From Chromatiaceae bacterium (GTDB taxonomy: Bacteria > Pseudomonadota > Gammaproteobacteria > Chromatiales > Chromatiaceae): a DNA stretch of 64,000 nt. The DNA is taken from contig JADKCI010000002.1 of NCBI GenBank assembly GCA_016714645.1, forward strand, positions 620,001 to 684,000, read 5' to 3'. Shown here piece by piece: positions 9,295 to 18,365 of this stretch. Each line of letters begins with the position of its first letter. Position 1 is the stretch's first letter. The notes under the pieces were generated by a model. It made no database searches. It worked only from the letters and a program-made list of their open reading frames with translations, and was not told where the DNA came from. Made by a program: the position numbers and the translations under genes.

Positions 9295-11388
9295 ATGCAA
9301 ATCAGTCTGTATGTAGCCGGGGCGGGCAGGGGCACCGGCAAGTCCGTCGTTGCCCTGGGCTTGATGGAGATGTTATCGGCGTTCAATCGCACGATCGGTT
9401 TCTTTCGCCCCATCGTCCAGCGGTCCGCCCGGGAGGATGCCCTCATCGAACTGATGCGCGCCCGTTACAACCTGCCATTCGAGCCGGAGATGCTCTACGG
9501 TTGCACCGCCGAAGACGCCAAGCATCTGCTGGGTAGTGGGCATTATGATGAACTGCTCAAGCGGATCCTGACCAAGTTCAAGGCCCTGGAGGAAAGGTGC
9601 GACCTGGTGGTATGCGCCGGCACCGACTATGACGGCCTGGTACCCTCTCTGGAGTTCGATTTCAACGCCGACCTGGCCAACAACCTCGGCTGTCTCCTGA
9701 TCGTGGTGGTGAAGGGCTTCAAGCGCGATCCCGAGGAGATTCTGGATGCCGTGCGCCTGGCTCAGGAATCCCTGCTGGACCGTGGCAGTGATGTCTGGGC
9801 GACCATTATCAATGGCGTGGCGGCGGAGCAGCTTGCCGCCATGCGCGAGCAGGTAGGTACGGCCTTGCCGGATGCATCGGTCTATGTGCTTCCCGAACAC
9901 CCCTTGCTGGGTCAGCCGACCATCGGGGAGATCGCGCGCGCGCTCAAGGCGCGACGCCTTTACGGTGACGACGACACCCTGAACCAGGTGGTGACCCACT
10001 TCAAGATCGCCGCCATGGAGGTTCCGGACTTCCTCAATCACCTGGAGGATGGCTCTCTCATCATTACGCCGGGTGATCGCGTGGACATCATTCTTGCCAG
10101 CCTGGTGGCGGATGCCTCCACGAATTTCCCCCGTGTCGCGGGGCTGCTTCTGACCGGCGGTATCGACCTGGGAGATAACCTGCGCCGGCTCATGGGCGGC
10201 CTGAGGCGCGTCAAGGTGCCGATCCTCAGCGTAGATACCGATACCTACATGACGGCCATGGATCTTAACCGGGTCCATGCCAGCATTCTGCCCACGGATG
10301 ACCGCAAGATCGCCGCCGCTATCGGCCTCTTCGAGGCCAATGTCATGAACGCCATGCCGCAACGCCCGCCGGAGCGGCAAATGGAGCGCCGCACGCCGCT
10401 CATGTTCGAGTACGAGCTGTTCCGCCGCGCCAAAGCCCAGCGCCGCCACATCGTGCTGCCCGAGGGCGAGGACGAGCGCATCCTGCGCGCCGCCGAGATT
10501 CTCATGCTGCGCGACGTCGTCGATCTGACCCTGCTCGGCGACCCGGACAAGATCGGCGGCAGTGTCCGTGATCTGGGCCTCAAGCTTAACGGCATCAGAA
10601 TCATCGACCCCGTCACCGCGCCAGACCGCGAGCGCTATGGCCGCACCTATTTCGAATTGCGGCGGCACAAGGGTATGTCGGAGCAAATGGCCTTTGATCT
10701 GATGCAGGATGTGAGTTACTACGGCACCGCCATGGTCTATCACGGCGATGCCCATGGCATGGTCTCCGGGGCCGTCCATACGACCCAGCACACCATCCGG
10801 CCCGCCTTCGAGATTATCAAGACCCGGCCGGGGGTCAAGATCGTCTCCAGCGTCTTCTTCATGTGCCTGGCGGATCGGGTACTGGTCTATGGCGACTGCG
10901 CCGTGAACCCTAACCCCAACGCCGAGCAACTGGCGGACATCGCCATCTCTTCCGCCGAGACCGCCGCCGCCTTCGGCATTGAGCCGCGGGTGGCCATGCT
11001 CTCCTATGCCACCGGCGAGTCCGGCAAGGGCGCGGACGTGGACAAGGTACGGGAGGCCACGCGCATCGCCCACGCCCGCCGGCCCGATCTCAAGCTGGAG
11101 GGACCCATCCAGTACGACGCCGCGGTCGATCCGGACGTGGCGCGGACTAAGATGCCGGACAACGAGGTGGCGGGGCAGGCCACCGTCTTCATCTTTCCGG
11201 ATCTCAATACCGGCAATAACACCTACAAGGCCGTGCAGCGCAGCGCCGATGCCATCGCCATCGGCCCGGTCTTGCAGGGGCTCAATAAGCCCGTTAATGA
11301 TCTGAGTCGCGGCTGTCTGGTGGCGGATATCGTCAATACCGTCGTCATTACCGCCATTCAGGCCCAGACGGTGCCGCCAGCGGCTTGA
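9295..11388 (+). CDS. pta: Phosphate acetyltransferase
   Basis: Pta interconverts acetyl-CoA and acetyl phosphate. The product from ATG 9295 (MQISLYVAGAGRGTGKSV) is 697 residues, the long multidomain form (E. coli 714). It has an N-terminal dethiobiotin-synthetase-like P-loop domain with GAGRGTGKS, a middle DRTGG-type domain (about 215-330), and the C-terminal catalytic PTA_PTB domain from about residue 385, with RRHIVLPEGEDERIL, SSVFFMCLADRV and LSYATGESGKGADVDKV. CTAAGGAATT precedes the ATG. It is followed 57 bases later by ackA, giving the acetate node operon. Confidence 0.95.
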   Translation: MQISLYVAGAGRGTGKSVVALGLMEMLSAFNRTIGFFRPIVQRSAREDALIELMRARYNLPFEPEMLYGCTAEDAKHLLGSGHYDELLKRILTKFKALEERCDLVVCAGTDYDGLVPSLEFDFNADLANNLGCLLIVVVKGFKRDPEEILDAVRLAQESLLDRGSDVWATIINGVAAEQLAAMREQVGTALPDASVYVLPEHPLLGQPTIGEIARALKARRLYGDDDTLNQVVTHFKIAAMEVPDFLNHLEDGSLIITPGDRVDIILASLVADASTNFPRVAGLLLTGGIDLGDNLRRLMGGLRRVKVPILSVDTDTYMTAMDLNRVHASILPTDDRKIAAAIGLFEANVMNAMPQRPPERQMERRTPLMFEYELFRRAKAQRRHIVLPEGEDERILRAAEILMLRDVVDLTLLGDPDKIGGSVRDLGLKLNGIRIIDPVTAPDRERYGRTYFELRRHKGMSEQMAFDLMQDVSYYGTAMVYHGDAHGMVSGAVHTTQHTIRPAFEIIKTRPGVKIVSSVFFMCLADRVLVYGDCAVNPNPNAEQLADIAISSAETAAAFGIEPRVAMLSYATGESGKGADVDKVREATRIAHARRPDLKLEGPIQYDAAVDPDVARTKMPDNEVAGQATVFIFPDLNTGNNTYKAVQRSADAIAIGPVLQGLNKPVNDLSRGCLVADIVNTVVITAIQAQTVPPAA

Positions 11389-11445
11389 TGGTGCCGCGCG
11401 GGGAGGGCGCTACTCCCCCCATCCCCTTGCAATCCTGGGTGCCCC

Positions 11446-12648
11446 ATGAAGGTTCTGGTTCTCAATTCTGGTAGTTCGTCGATTAAATATCAGCTTTTCC
11501 AGTCCGATAACTGGCAGGTCCTGGCGGCAGGCGCCATCAACCGCATCGGCGAGCCGCGCGGTGACTTTCAGGGTCGCTGGCTTGACGGGGATGGGCGGGA
11601 GCACCGCTTCGATCTGGCCCTGCCGATCGCCCATCATAGGGCGGGACTAGAGCTGATCGTCGCCCGGTTGCGCGCGTCCGGGGTGCTGGCGGATCTGGGT
11701 GAACTGGTGGCCATCGGCCACCGGGTGGTCCATGGTGGCGAGGCCTTCCAGCGCCCGACTCGGGTGGATGACGGGGTTATCGCCGTCATTCGCGACATGA
11801 TTCCCCTGGCCCCCCTGCATAACCCGGCCAACCTGGAGGGCATCGAGGTGGCGATGCGCCTCTTCCCCGGGGTGCCGCAGGTCGTGGTCTTCGATACCGC
11901 CTTCCCCCAGACCATGCCCCCGGCGGCCTATCGCTATGCCCTGCCGGAGGACCTTTACAAGGGGCATCGGGTGCGGCGCTATGGTTTTCATGGCACCTCC
12001 CATGCCTATGTCAGCCGCCGCGCTGCCGCCCTGCTGGGCAAGCCAACTCAGGATTGCAACCTGATTACCCTGCACCTGGGCAACGGGGCGAGCGCGACGG
12101 CGGTGCGCGGGGGCGAGAGCTTCGACACCTCCATGGGTCTGACCCCTTTGGAGGGTCTGGTGATGGGCACGCGCTGCGGGGACCTGGACCCCGCCATTCA
12201 TTTCTATCTGGCCAACAACCTGGGCATGGACATCCAGGCCCTGGATGACCTTTTCAACCGCCGCAGCGGCCTGCTCGGCCTGTGCGGCGTCAACGACATG
12301 CGCGAGATCCACCGCCGCATCGGCCAGGGTGACCCCGCCGCCGCCCTGGCGCTGGACGTTTTCTGTCATCGCCTGCGCAAGTACCTGGGCGCCTACTGGG
12401 TGGAACTGGGCCGCTTGGACGCCCTAGTCTTCACCGGCGGCATCGGCGAGAACGACGCGGAGGTGCGGGCGCGTACCTGCGCCGGTTTGGAGGGAATGGG
12501 CATTCTTTTGGACGGGGAGGCCAATCAGGCCCGCGGTCAGGGTGAGCGCCGGGTCAGCCGGTCGGAGAGTCCGGTAGCCGTGCTGGTCATTCCGACCAAT
12601 GAGGAACTGGAGATCGCACGTCAGACACTGGAAGCCGTTAGGGGATAG
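11446..12648 (+). CDS. ackA: Acetate kinase
   Basis: AckA converts acetyl phosphate and ADP to acetate and ATP. The 400 residues match the family length. Family signatures are MKVLVLNSGSSSIKYQLF at the N-terminus, RRYGFHGTSHAYVS, the phosphate/ATP-binding LHLGNGASATAV, MGLTPLEGLVMGTRCGDLDP, and VFTGGIGENDAEVR. It lies downstream of pta in the same direction and is probably cotranscribed; a long inverted-repeat element follows it. Confidence 0.97.
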   Translation: MKVLVLNSGSSSIKYQLFQSDNWQVLAAGAINRIGEPRGDFQGRWLDGDGREHRFDLALPIAHHRAGLELIVARLRASGVLADLGELVAIGHRVVHGGEAFQRPTRVDDGVIAVIRDMIPLAPLHNPANLEGIEVAMRLFPGVPQVVVFDTAFPQTMPPAAYRYALPEDLYKGHRVRRYGFHGTSHAYVSRRAAALLGKPTQDCNLITLHLGNGASATAVRGGESFDTSMGLTPLEGLVMGTRCGDLDPAIHFYLANNLGMDIQALDDLFNRRSGLLGLCGVNDMREIHRRIGQGDPAAALALDVFCHRLRKYLGAYWVELGRLDALVFTGGIGENDAEVRARTCAGLEGMGILLDGEANQARGQGERRVSRSESPVAVLVIPTNEELEIARQTLEAVRG

Positions 12649-12671
12649 GCTTCAAGCCTGAGCCTCTGCCC

Positions 12672-12779
12672 GGGAGTGTCGGGTAGCCTCTGGCGGGGGA
12701 CGCCGTGAATACGTCCTTGTAGGCTTGCCGCCAGCATCCTTGCTGGCGACACCCCCGCCAGAGGCCACCCGACACTCCC
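12672..12779. repeat. Long inverted-repeat element with nested hairpin (REP-like)
   Basis: Two 28-base arms, 12672-12699 and 12752-12779, are inverted copies with a single mismatch (GGGAGTGTCGGGTAGCC... against its complement). Between them a second perfect hairpin, CGCCAGCA-TCCT-TGCTGGCG (12729-12748), and a GTGAATACGTCCTTGTAGG stretch are seen. This nested form is like repeated extragenic palindromes dispersed in gammaproteobacterial genomes. It fills the gap of 12649-12963 between ackA and the class II DAHP synthase (convergent) and could also act as a transcription barrier for both. No other copy is present in this window. Confidence 0.75.
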
Positions 12780-12963
12780 TCCCACGTTACGCAGAAGCCT
12801 AATAACGGCACTGCCGGGGAGGTGGTGCCCCAATGCATAGGACGCGGTTTACCTAACAAATTGTTAATAAAGGCATAATCTCGCCACTATCCGATCGATT
12901 GGGGCGCTACCAAGTAGTAACAAAAAAGATCGATGATTCGGGAGGCAATTTTCCCTTGGTTGG

Positions 12964-14349
12964 CTATAACGTGCCCGTGGCCGCACCCGCCGGCGCACGC
13001 AATTTGCGCACAATGGCCATGGCCATCTCCAGGGCCTGCTCATAGTTAAGGCGGGGGTCGACCTGGGTGCGATAGGCGCGCTCGAGGCCCACCTCGTCCA
13101 GACCTCGGGCGCCGCCCAAGCACTCGGTGACATCGTCACCCGTCAACTCGAAGTGGACGCCGCCCAGATGGCCCCCCAGTTCGCGGTGGATGTCGAAGGC
13201 CAGGCTCAGTTCCGCCAGGATGCGGTCGAAGCGCCGGGTCTTGTAGCCGCTGGCGGTGGTCTCGGTATTGCCGTGCATGGGGTCGCAGACCCAGAGGACG
13301 GGGTTGCCAGTGCGGTTGACCGCCGCGATCATTTTCGGCAGTTCGCGCGCGATCTGGTCCGCGCCGAAGCGGTGAATCAAGACCAGGCGGCCGGGCTCCC
13401 GTTGCGGATTGAGCCTGGCCACCAGGGCCTCCAGCCAGTCCGGTGACAGGCCGCCCCCCAGCTTGACCCCGACCGGATTGGCGATACCGCTCATGAATTC
13501 TACGTGAGCCCCGTCCGGATCGGCGGTGCGCAGCCCGATCCAGGGTAGGTGGGCACTGAGATCGAACCAGCCCGGGAAGCGGCGTACCTGGCGGGTCAGG
13601 GCCTGCTCGTAGTGCAGGTGCAGGGCCTCGTGGCTGGTGAAGAACTGCACCCGGGCCAGTTCCCCCGAGGCGGAACAGCCCACCGCCCGCAGGAAGCGCA
13701 GGGACTCGCCCAGGGCCTCGACCATCTTGCGGTAGTCCTGGGCGCTGGGCGAATGGGCCATGAAGTCCAGGTCCCAGTTCTCCGGGTGGTGGAGATCGGC
13801 GAAGCCGCCCTCGGACAGGGCTCGAATAAAGTTGAGCGTCAGGGCGGCCCGGCCATGACCGAGCAGCAGGCGCGCCGGGTCGGGGGTGCGTGCCGCGGCG
13901 GTGAACTCGGGGCCATTGATGAGGTCGCCGCGATAGCTGGGCAGGGTGAGGCCATCGCGGGTCTCCAGGTCTGCGGAGCGCGGCTTGGTGTACTGGCCGG
14001 CGATGCGCCCGACCCGGATCACTCGCTGCTTCAGGCCCTGCACCAGAATTAGGCTCATCTGGAGCAGGATCTTGAGCTTGTTGGCGATAATGTCCGATTG
14101 GCAGTCGGCGAAACCTTCGGCGCAGTCACCGCCCTGGAGCAGGAAGCCATCGCCCCGCGCCGCCGCCGCCAACTGTTTCCGCAGCGCATGGATCTCCCAG
14201 GAGGTGACCAGGGGCGGCAGGGAGGCCAGTTCCGCCAGGGCGGCGTCCAGGGCGGGGCGATCCGGATAGCGGGCCTGTTGCAGGGCGGGGCGTGCCTGCC
14301 AGGAGGCGGGTGACCAGCCCGGCGGAGGCGTGGAGGCCGAGGCCGTCAA
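12964..14349 (-). CDS. 3-deoxy-7-phosphoheptulonate (DAHP) synthase, class II
   Basis: This enzyme condenses phosphoenolpyruvate and erythrose 4-phosphate, the first shikimate-pathway step. The 461-residue sequence is of the plant/actinobacterial class II type: LLQGGDCAEGFADC, RVGRIAGQYTKPRS, LTLNFIRAL, FFTSHEALHLHYE, WVCDPMHGNTE and HFELTGDDVTECLGG. I use a TTG start at 14349 because it overlaps the iorB stop (TTGA), giving a family-like N-terminus (GWSPASWQARPALQQ). The open frame further upstream is a shadow of iorB. It is the last gene of iorA-iorB-DAHPS, so it is probably translationally coupled to the oxidoreductase. The unrelated class I enzyme lies 2.7 kb away. Confidence 0.9.
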   Translation of the reverse strand: MTASASTPPPGWSPASWQARPALQQARYPDRPALDAALAELASLPPLVTSWEIHALRKQLAAAARGDGFLLQGGDCAEGFADCQSDIIANKLKILLQMSLILVQGLKQRVIRVGRIAGQYTKPRSADLETRDGLTLPSYRGDLINGPEFTAAARTPDPARLLLGHGRAALTLNFIRALSEGGFADLHHPENWDLDFMAHSPSAQDYRKMVEALGESLRFLRAVGCSASGELARVQFFTSHEALHLHYEQALTRQVRRFPGWFDLSAHLPWIGLRTADPDGAHVEFMSGIANPVGVKLGGGLSPDWLEALVARLNPQREPGRLVLIHRFGADQIARELPKMIAAVNRTGNPVLWVCDPMHGNTETTASGYKTRRFDRILAELSLAFDIHRELGGHLGGVHFELTGDDVTECLGGARGLDEVGLERAYRTQVDPRLNYEQALEMAMAIVRKLRAPAGAATGTL

Positions 14350-14957
14350 GTGGCCGCCTGGGCGGCGCGGCCGGCCTCGAAGGCCTGCTCGTTGACCGCC
14401 ACCAGGGCGGGCTTGCGCTCGCGGAAGCGGGCCAGGATGGCCTCCTTGAGGATCTCGGCGGGGAAGGGCAGGTAGTCGGCGATGGCCCCGAGCATGACGG
14501 TGTTGACCAGTTTGGAGTTGCCCAACCCGCGGGCGATGGCACCGGCGTCGAAGGCATGGACCTCGATGCCCCGGGCGCGCATCTCCGCCACCGGGTCGTC
14601 CGGGTAGGGGAAGAGACCCAGGGTCACCACCGGCGGCTCCTGGCGCAGGCGGTTGACCATGGCCACGCCCCCGTGGCGCAACTGGCCGCACCAGCGCAGG
14701 GCCTCCGCCGGCTCGAAGCCGACCAGGATGTCGGCCTCGCCATGGGGGATGGCCGGGGACAGCACCCGGCGGCCAAAGCGCACATGGGAGGTGACCACGC
14801 CACCGCGCTGGGCCATGCCCGCCACCTCGGTCTTCTTGACGTCATAGCCCTGGGAGAGGGCGGTCTGGGACAGCACCTCCGCCGCCGTCATAACGCCCTG
14901 GCCCCCGATGCCGGCCACCAGAATGTTGGTGATCCTGCCCGCGGCGCTGGTGCTCAT
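14346..14957 (-). CDS. iorB: Indolepyruvate:ferredoxin oxidoreductase, beta subunit
   Basis: IorB is the gamma-domain subunit of the 2-oxoacid:ferredoxin oxidoreductase that interconverts aryl-pyruvates with aryl-acetyl-CoA, CO2 and reduced ferredoxin. The 203 residues show the Rossmann-like start ILVAGIGGQGVMTAAEVL, the KKTEVAGMAQRGGVVTSHVR segment and GNSKLVNTVMLGA, all typical. Its ATG overlaps the iorA stop by four bases (ATGA), and its stop overlaps the next gene's TTG, so the three genes are tightly coupled. Confidence 0.93.
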   Translation of the reverse strand: MSTSAAGRITNILVAGIGGQGVMTAAEVLSQTALSQGYDVKKTEVAGMAQRGGVVTSHVRFGRRVLSPAIPHGEADILVGFEPAEALRWCGQLRHGGVAMVNRLRQEPPVVTLGLFPYPDDPVAEMRARGIEVHAFDAGAIARGLGNSKLVNTVMLGAIADYLPFPAEILKEAILARFRERKPALVAVNEQAFEAGRAAQAAT

Positions 14958-16852
14958 GGCCGTGCCCCCGCCCGATCGAATACCGCGAGGGGTAGGATGG
15001 CCTCGGGTCCGCAGGTGCCGGGGCAGAGATCACAGCCGGTGCAGGCGGCGCTGTCGATGGCGACGAAGGTCAGCTCCTTCACGGTGCCATTGGGCTTGAC
15101 CACCGTCTCGCGCCGGGTAACGGCGATGGCGGGGCAACCCACCGCCAGGCAGTTGGAGCAGCCGGTGCACTTCTCCTCGTCCACGGCATAGGGCGGCTTG
15201 TTGCGGTAGCGTTCGGTGAGGACGCAGGGCTGGTTGGTGATGATGACCGAAGTATCCTCGACCTTCACCTCCTCGCGCAGGGCCTTGAAGAGGACCGGCA
15301 ATTCGTAGGGATTGACCTCGTGGACGCGCTCCGGCTTGACGCCCAGGGCCTCCACCAGCTTGCGGAAGTTGATCTTGGGGGCCTCGAGGCCGTGGATGTC
15401 GCGCCCCGTGCCGGGGTGCTCCTGGCCGCCGGTCATGCCCACCGCGCTATTGTCCAACAGCAGGATGGTGACATTGCCCCGGTTGTAAACGATGTCAAGC
15501 AGGCCCTGCATGCCCATGTGCAGAAAGGTGGAATCCCCGATGACGGCGAGCACGCGCTTGTCCTTGTCCGCCTCGCTACGGCCCTTGTCCAGGCCTAGGG
15601 CCACACCCATGGAGGCACCCATGGAGATGCAGGTATCCAGGGCGTTCCAGGGATGACCGGCGCCGAGGGTGTAGCAGCCGATGTCGCCGGCGATCTGGGT
15701 ATTCTTGATCTTGGACAGGCAGTAATAAATGCCCAGGTGAGGGCAGGCGACGCACATGGTCGGCGGGCGGGGGAAGACCTGCACCGGGGTGGTGAAGGCG
15801 AGGGGGCGTTTGGGGGTTGGCTCCAACGCCGCCGGTTCACCCAGGAAGGCGCGGATAACGGGGCGCAGGATATGGGGCGCCAGTTCGCCCATGCGCGGCA
15901 GCAGATCCTTGCCGAGGACGGGGATGCCCGCGGCACGGATCTCCTGCTCCAGCAGGGGTTCAACCTCCTCGACCACCACCAACTGCTCGACCTGTTCCGC
16001 CAGGGCGCGGATCAGACCCAGGGGGGGCGGATAGCTGAAGCCCAGCTTGACCAGGGGCGCCTCCGGAAAGGCTTCCAGGACGTGCAGATAGGTGGGTCCC
16101 GAGGTGACGAAGCCGACGCGCTTGTCCTGACCATCCTCGATGCGGTTTAGGTCGGTGACCTCGGCGAAGGCGCGGAGTTGCGCCTCGCGCGCCAGCATGA
16201 GGGGGATGCGGCGACCGGCGTTCATGGGTGTCATCACCATGCGCGCCGGATTTTTCTGGAAGCCCTTGACCGGGCGCTCCTCCCGCTCGCCCGCCACCAC
16301 GACCCCCTTGACGTGGCAGATGCGGGTGGTGAGGCGCAGAATCACCGGGGTGTCGAATTGCTCCGAGAGGGCGAAGGCCTCCCGGGTCATCTCATAGGCC
16401 TCTTGGGCATCGGCGGGCTCCAGGACCGGGAGGTGGGCGAAGCGGCCCCAATGGCGGGAATCCTGCTCGTTCTGGGAGGATGACAGGCCCACGTCGTCCG
16501 CCACGGCCACTACCAGACCGCCCCCGACCCCTATGAGGGTCTGAGTCATGAGGGCGTCCGAGGCTACATTCAGGCCGACGTGCTTCATGGCGCAGAGGGC
16601 GCGGCTACCCGCCAGGGAGGCGCCGATGGTTACTTCTAGGGCGACCTTTTCGTTGACCGACCACTCCGAGTAGAGGTCTGCGTAAGTAGCCGCGTATTCA
16701 AGGATTTCCGTCGCGGGCGTGCCGGGATAGGCCGCCGCGACCCGGCAGCCGGCTTCCCAGGCGCCGCGCGCGACGGCCTCGTTACCAGACATAAAGCGAC
16801 GTTCGGATTGGGGTAGGGGATTCACCGCGCTCAAGGCTGGGTCTCTCCGCAT
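14954..16852 (-). CDS. iorA: Indolepyruvate:ferredoxin oxidoreductase, alpha subunit
   Basis: The large subunit binds thiamine diphosphate and iron-sulfur clusters. From ATG 16852 (MRRDPALSAVN) it is 632 residues. Seen are the pyrimidine-binding N-terminal domain (MSGNEAVARGAWEAG, AAYPGTPATEIL), the TPP/Mg site VIGDSTFLHMGMQG...LLLDNSAVGMTGGQ, and a C-terminal 2x[4Fe-4S] ferredoxin domain with CTGCSNCLAVGCP and CTGCDLCPGTCGPE. An alternative start at MSGNEA, 35 residues in, is possible. It opens the leftward operon and is divergent from aroG across about 200 bases, a likely shared regulatory region (16853-17054). Confidence 0.93.
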   Translation of the reverse strand: MRRDPALSAVNPLPQSERRFMSGNEAVARGAWEAGCRVAAAYPGTPATEILEYAATYADLYSEWSVNEKVALEVTIGASLAGSRALCAMKHVGLNVASDALMTQTLIGVGGGLVVAVADDVGLSSSQNEQDSRHWGRFAHLPVLEPADAQEAYEMTREAFALSEQFDTPVILRLTTRICHVKGVVVAGEREERPVKGFQKNPARMVMTPMNAGRRIPLMLAREAQLRAFAEVTDLNRIEDGQDKRVGFVTSGPTYLHVLEAFPEAPLVKLGFSYPPPLGLIRALAEQVEQLVVVEEVEPLLEQEIRAAGIPVLGKDLLPRMGELAPHILRPVIRAFLGEPAALEPTPKRPLAFTTPVQVFPRPPTMCVACPHLGIYYCLSKIKNTQIAGDIGCYTLGAGHPWNALDTCISMGASMGVALGLDKGRSEADKDKRVLAVIGDSTFLHMGMQGLLDIVYNRGNVTILLLDNSAVGMTGGQEHPGTGRDIHGLEAPKINFRKLVEALGVKPERVHEVNPYELPVLFKALREEVKVEDTSVIITNQPCVLTERYRNKPPYAVDEEKCTGCSNCLAVGCPAIAVTRRETVVKPNGTVKELTFVAIDSAACTGCDLCPGTCGPEAILPLAVFDRAGARP

Positions 16853-17054
16853 GGTCGGTTGGGGAAAATTGGCATTATACTGGCATCGCTGTCCCACGGG
16901 CAGGATCGGCGTGGTTTTGGCAACGCCCCAGGGGCCTGCGCAAGTCGCGAGGCCCGCCCTTGCCGCCAGGCCATTCCCGTCCTCGGATGCCCTCTGGTGG
17001 GTCTCGGCTCAGCCCTGACCTTTACCTGTACCCCTGTTGTAGCCGGAGCTGCCC

Positions 17055-18122
17055 ATGTCCCTGGTCCAGACCGAGAATCTCAATGTTGCCGCCTTTGACC
17101 ACATGCCCTCGCCCGATGAGATCAAGGCTCACGTCCCCCTGACGGATCGGGCGGCGGCGGTGGTGGTGGCGGGACGCCAGGCCCTGATGGACATCCTCGA
17201 TCGTCGCGACCCCCGTCGCTTTCTGGTCGTGGGTCCCTGCTCCATTCACGACCCGGTGGCCGGGCTAGAGTACGCCAGCCGTCTCAAGGCCTTGGCGGAT
17301 GAGGTCGCGGATGTCCTGGTGCTGGTGATGCGGGTCTATTTCGAGAAGCCCCGCACGGCGACGGGCTGGAAGGGTTTCATCAACGATCCCTTCATGGATG
17401 ACTCCTTTCGCATCGACGTCGGCATGGAGAAGGCGCGGTGTTTTCTGCTGGATGTCTGCGAGATTGGCCTGCCCACGGGCACCGAGGCCCTGGACCCCAT
17501 CGCGCCTCAGTATTACGGCGATCTGGTCAGCTGGACGGCGATCGGCGCCCGCACCTCCGAATCCCAGACCCACCGGGAGATGGCCTCGGGCCTCTCCACC
17601 CCGGTGGGGTTCAAGAACGGCACGGACGGGGACCTGGATGCCGCCATCAACGCCATCATCTCCGCTGCCCATCCGCACAGCTTTTTGGGCATCAATAACC
17701 AGGGCCAGTCGGCGATTACCCGCACGCGTGGCAACCCCTATGGCCATATGGTGCTGCGTGGCGGTGGCGGGCGACCGAATTACGACACCGTCTCCATCGC
17801 CCTGGCCGAACAGGCCCTGGCCAAGGCCGGGCTGCCCAGCAACATTGTCGTGGATTGCTCCCACGCCAATTCCTGGAAGCAGCCGGACTACCAGCCCCTG
17901 GTGATGCGTGATGTGATGCACCAGATCCGGGAGGGCAACGGCTCTGTGGTGGGCCTCATGATCGAGAGCCATCTGGAGGCGGGTAATCAGCCAATTCCGG
18001 CGGATCTCTCGCAACTCCGATATGGCTGCTCGGTAACGGATGCCTGCGTTGGCTGGGACACGACCGCCGCCATGATCCGCGGTGCCGCCGCCGTGTTGCG
18101 CGAGGTCCAGCCGCGCGTTTGA
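17055..18122 (+). CDS. aroG: 3-deoxy-7-phosphoheptulonate (DAHP) synthase, class I (AroFGH type)
   Basis: The 355 residues match class I alpha DAHP synthases in length and sequence: FLVVGPCSIHDPVAGLEYA (PEP/metal region), MRVYFEKPRTATGWKGFINDP, ARTSESQTHREMASGLS, VGFKNGTDGD, and VVDCSHANSWKQ. These enzymes are normally feedback inhibited by Phe, Tyr or Trp; which one applies here cannot be read from the sequence with confidence, so the G in the symbol is nominal. It is the first gene of the rightward arm, divergent from iorA. Confidence 0.92.
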   Translation: MSLVQTENLNVAAFDHMPSPDEIKAHVPLTDRAAAVVVAGRQALMDILDRRDPRRFLVVGPCSIHDPVAGLEYASRLKALADEVADVLVLVMRVYFEKPRTATGWKGFINDPFMDDSFRIDVGMEKARCFLLDVCEIGLPTGTEALDPIAPQYYGDLVSWTAIGARTSESQTHREMASGLSTPVGFKNGTDGDLDAAINAIISAAHPHSFLGINNQGQSAITRTRGNPYGHMVLRGGGGRPNYDTVSIALAEQALAKAGLPSNIVVDCSHANSWKQPDYQPLVMRDVMHQIREGNGSVVGLMIESHLEAGNQPIPADLSQLRYGCSVTDACVGWDTTAAMIRGAAAVLREVQPRV

Positions 18123-18365
18123 CGGCCGGTTCGAGGACCTTCCGTCGCCCAAGGCATGGGTCCCGGATGGGAGTGGATTCCAACGCTTTCCCCTCCGCCA
18201 GGGCGGATAATGGATTTTTCCCTCCCGAATCCGGCATAATCCCGCCGCAATGAGGCGGAGGAGCGGATTTTACCCCCCTCGTCGATCTCATCCACCGTTG
18301 TCGCGGCCCGCACCAGCGAGGCTCGGCAACTCATAAAAATGATAAAGAGACGAGGATCAAATCGC

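Noticed and set aside
9373..11073. 566-codon open frame on the minus strand opposite pta
   Set aside because: It mirrors pta codons, is rich in His, Gln and Gly as expected from antisense of GC-rich coding DNA, and shows no domain. Similar long antisense frames opposite rhlB, pgk, pyk, ahcY and kdp were rejected on the same grounds.
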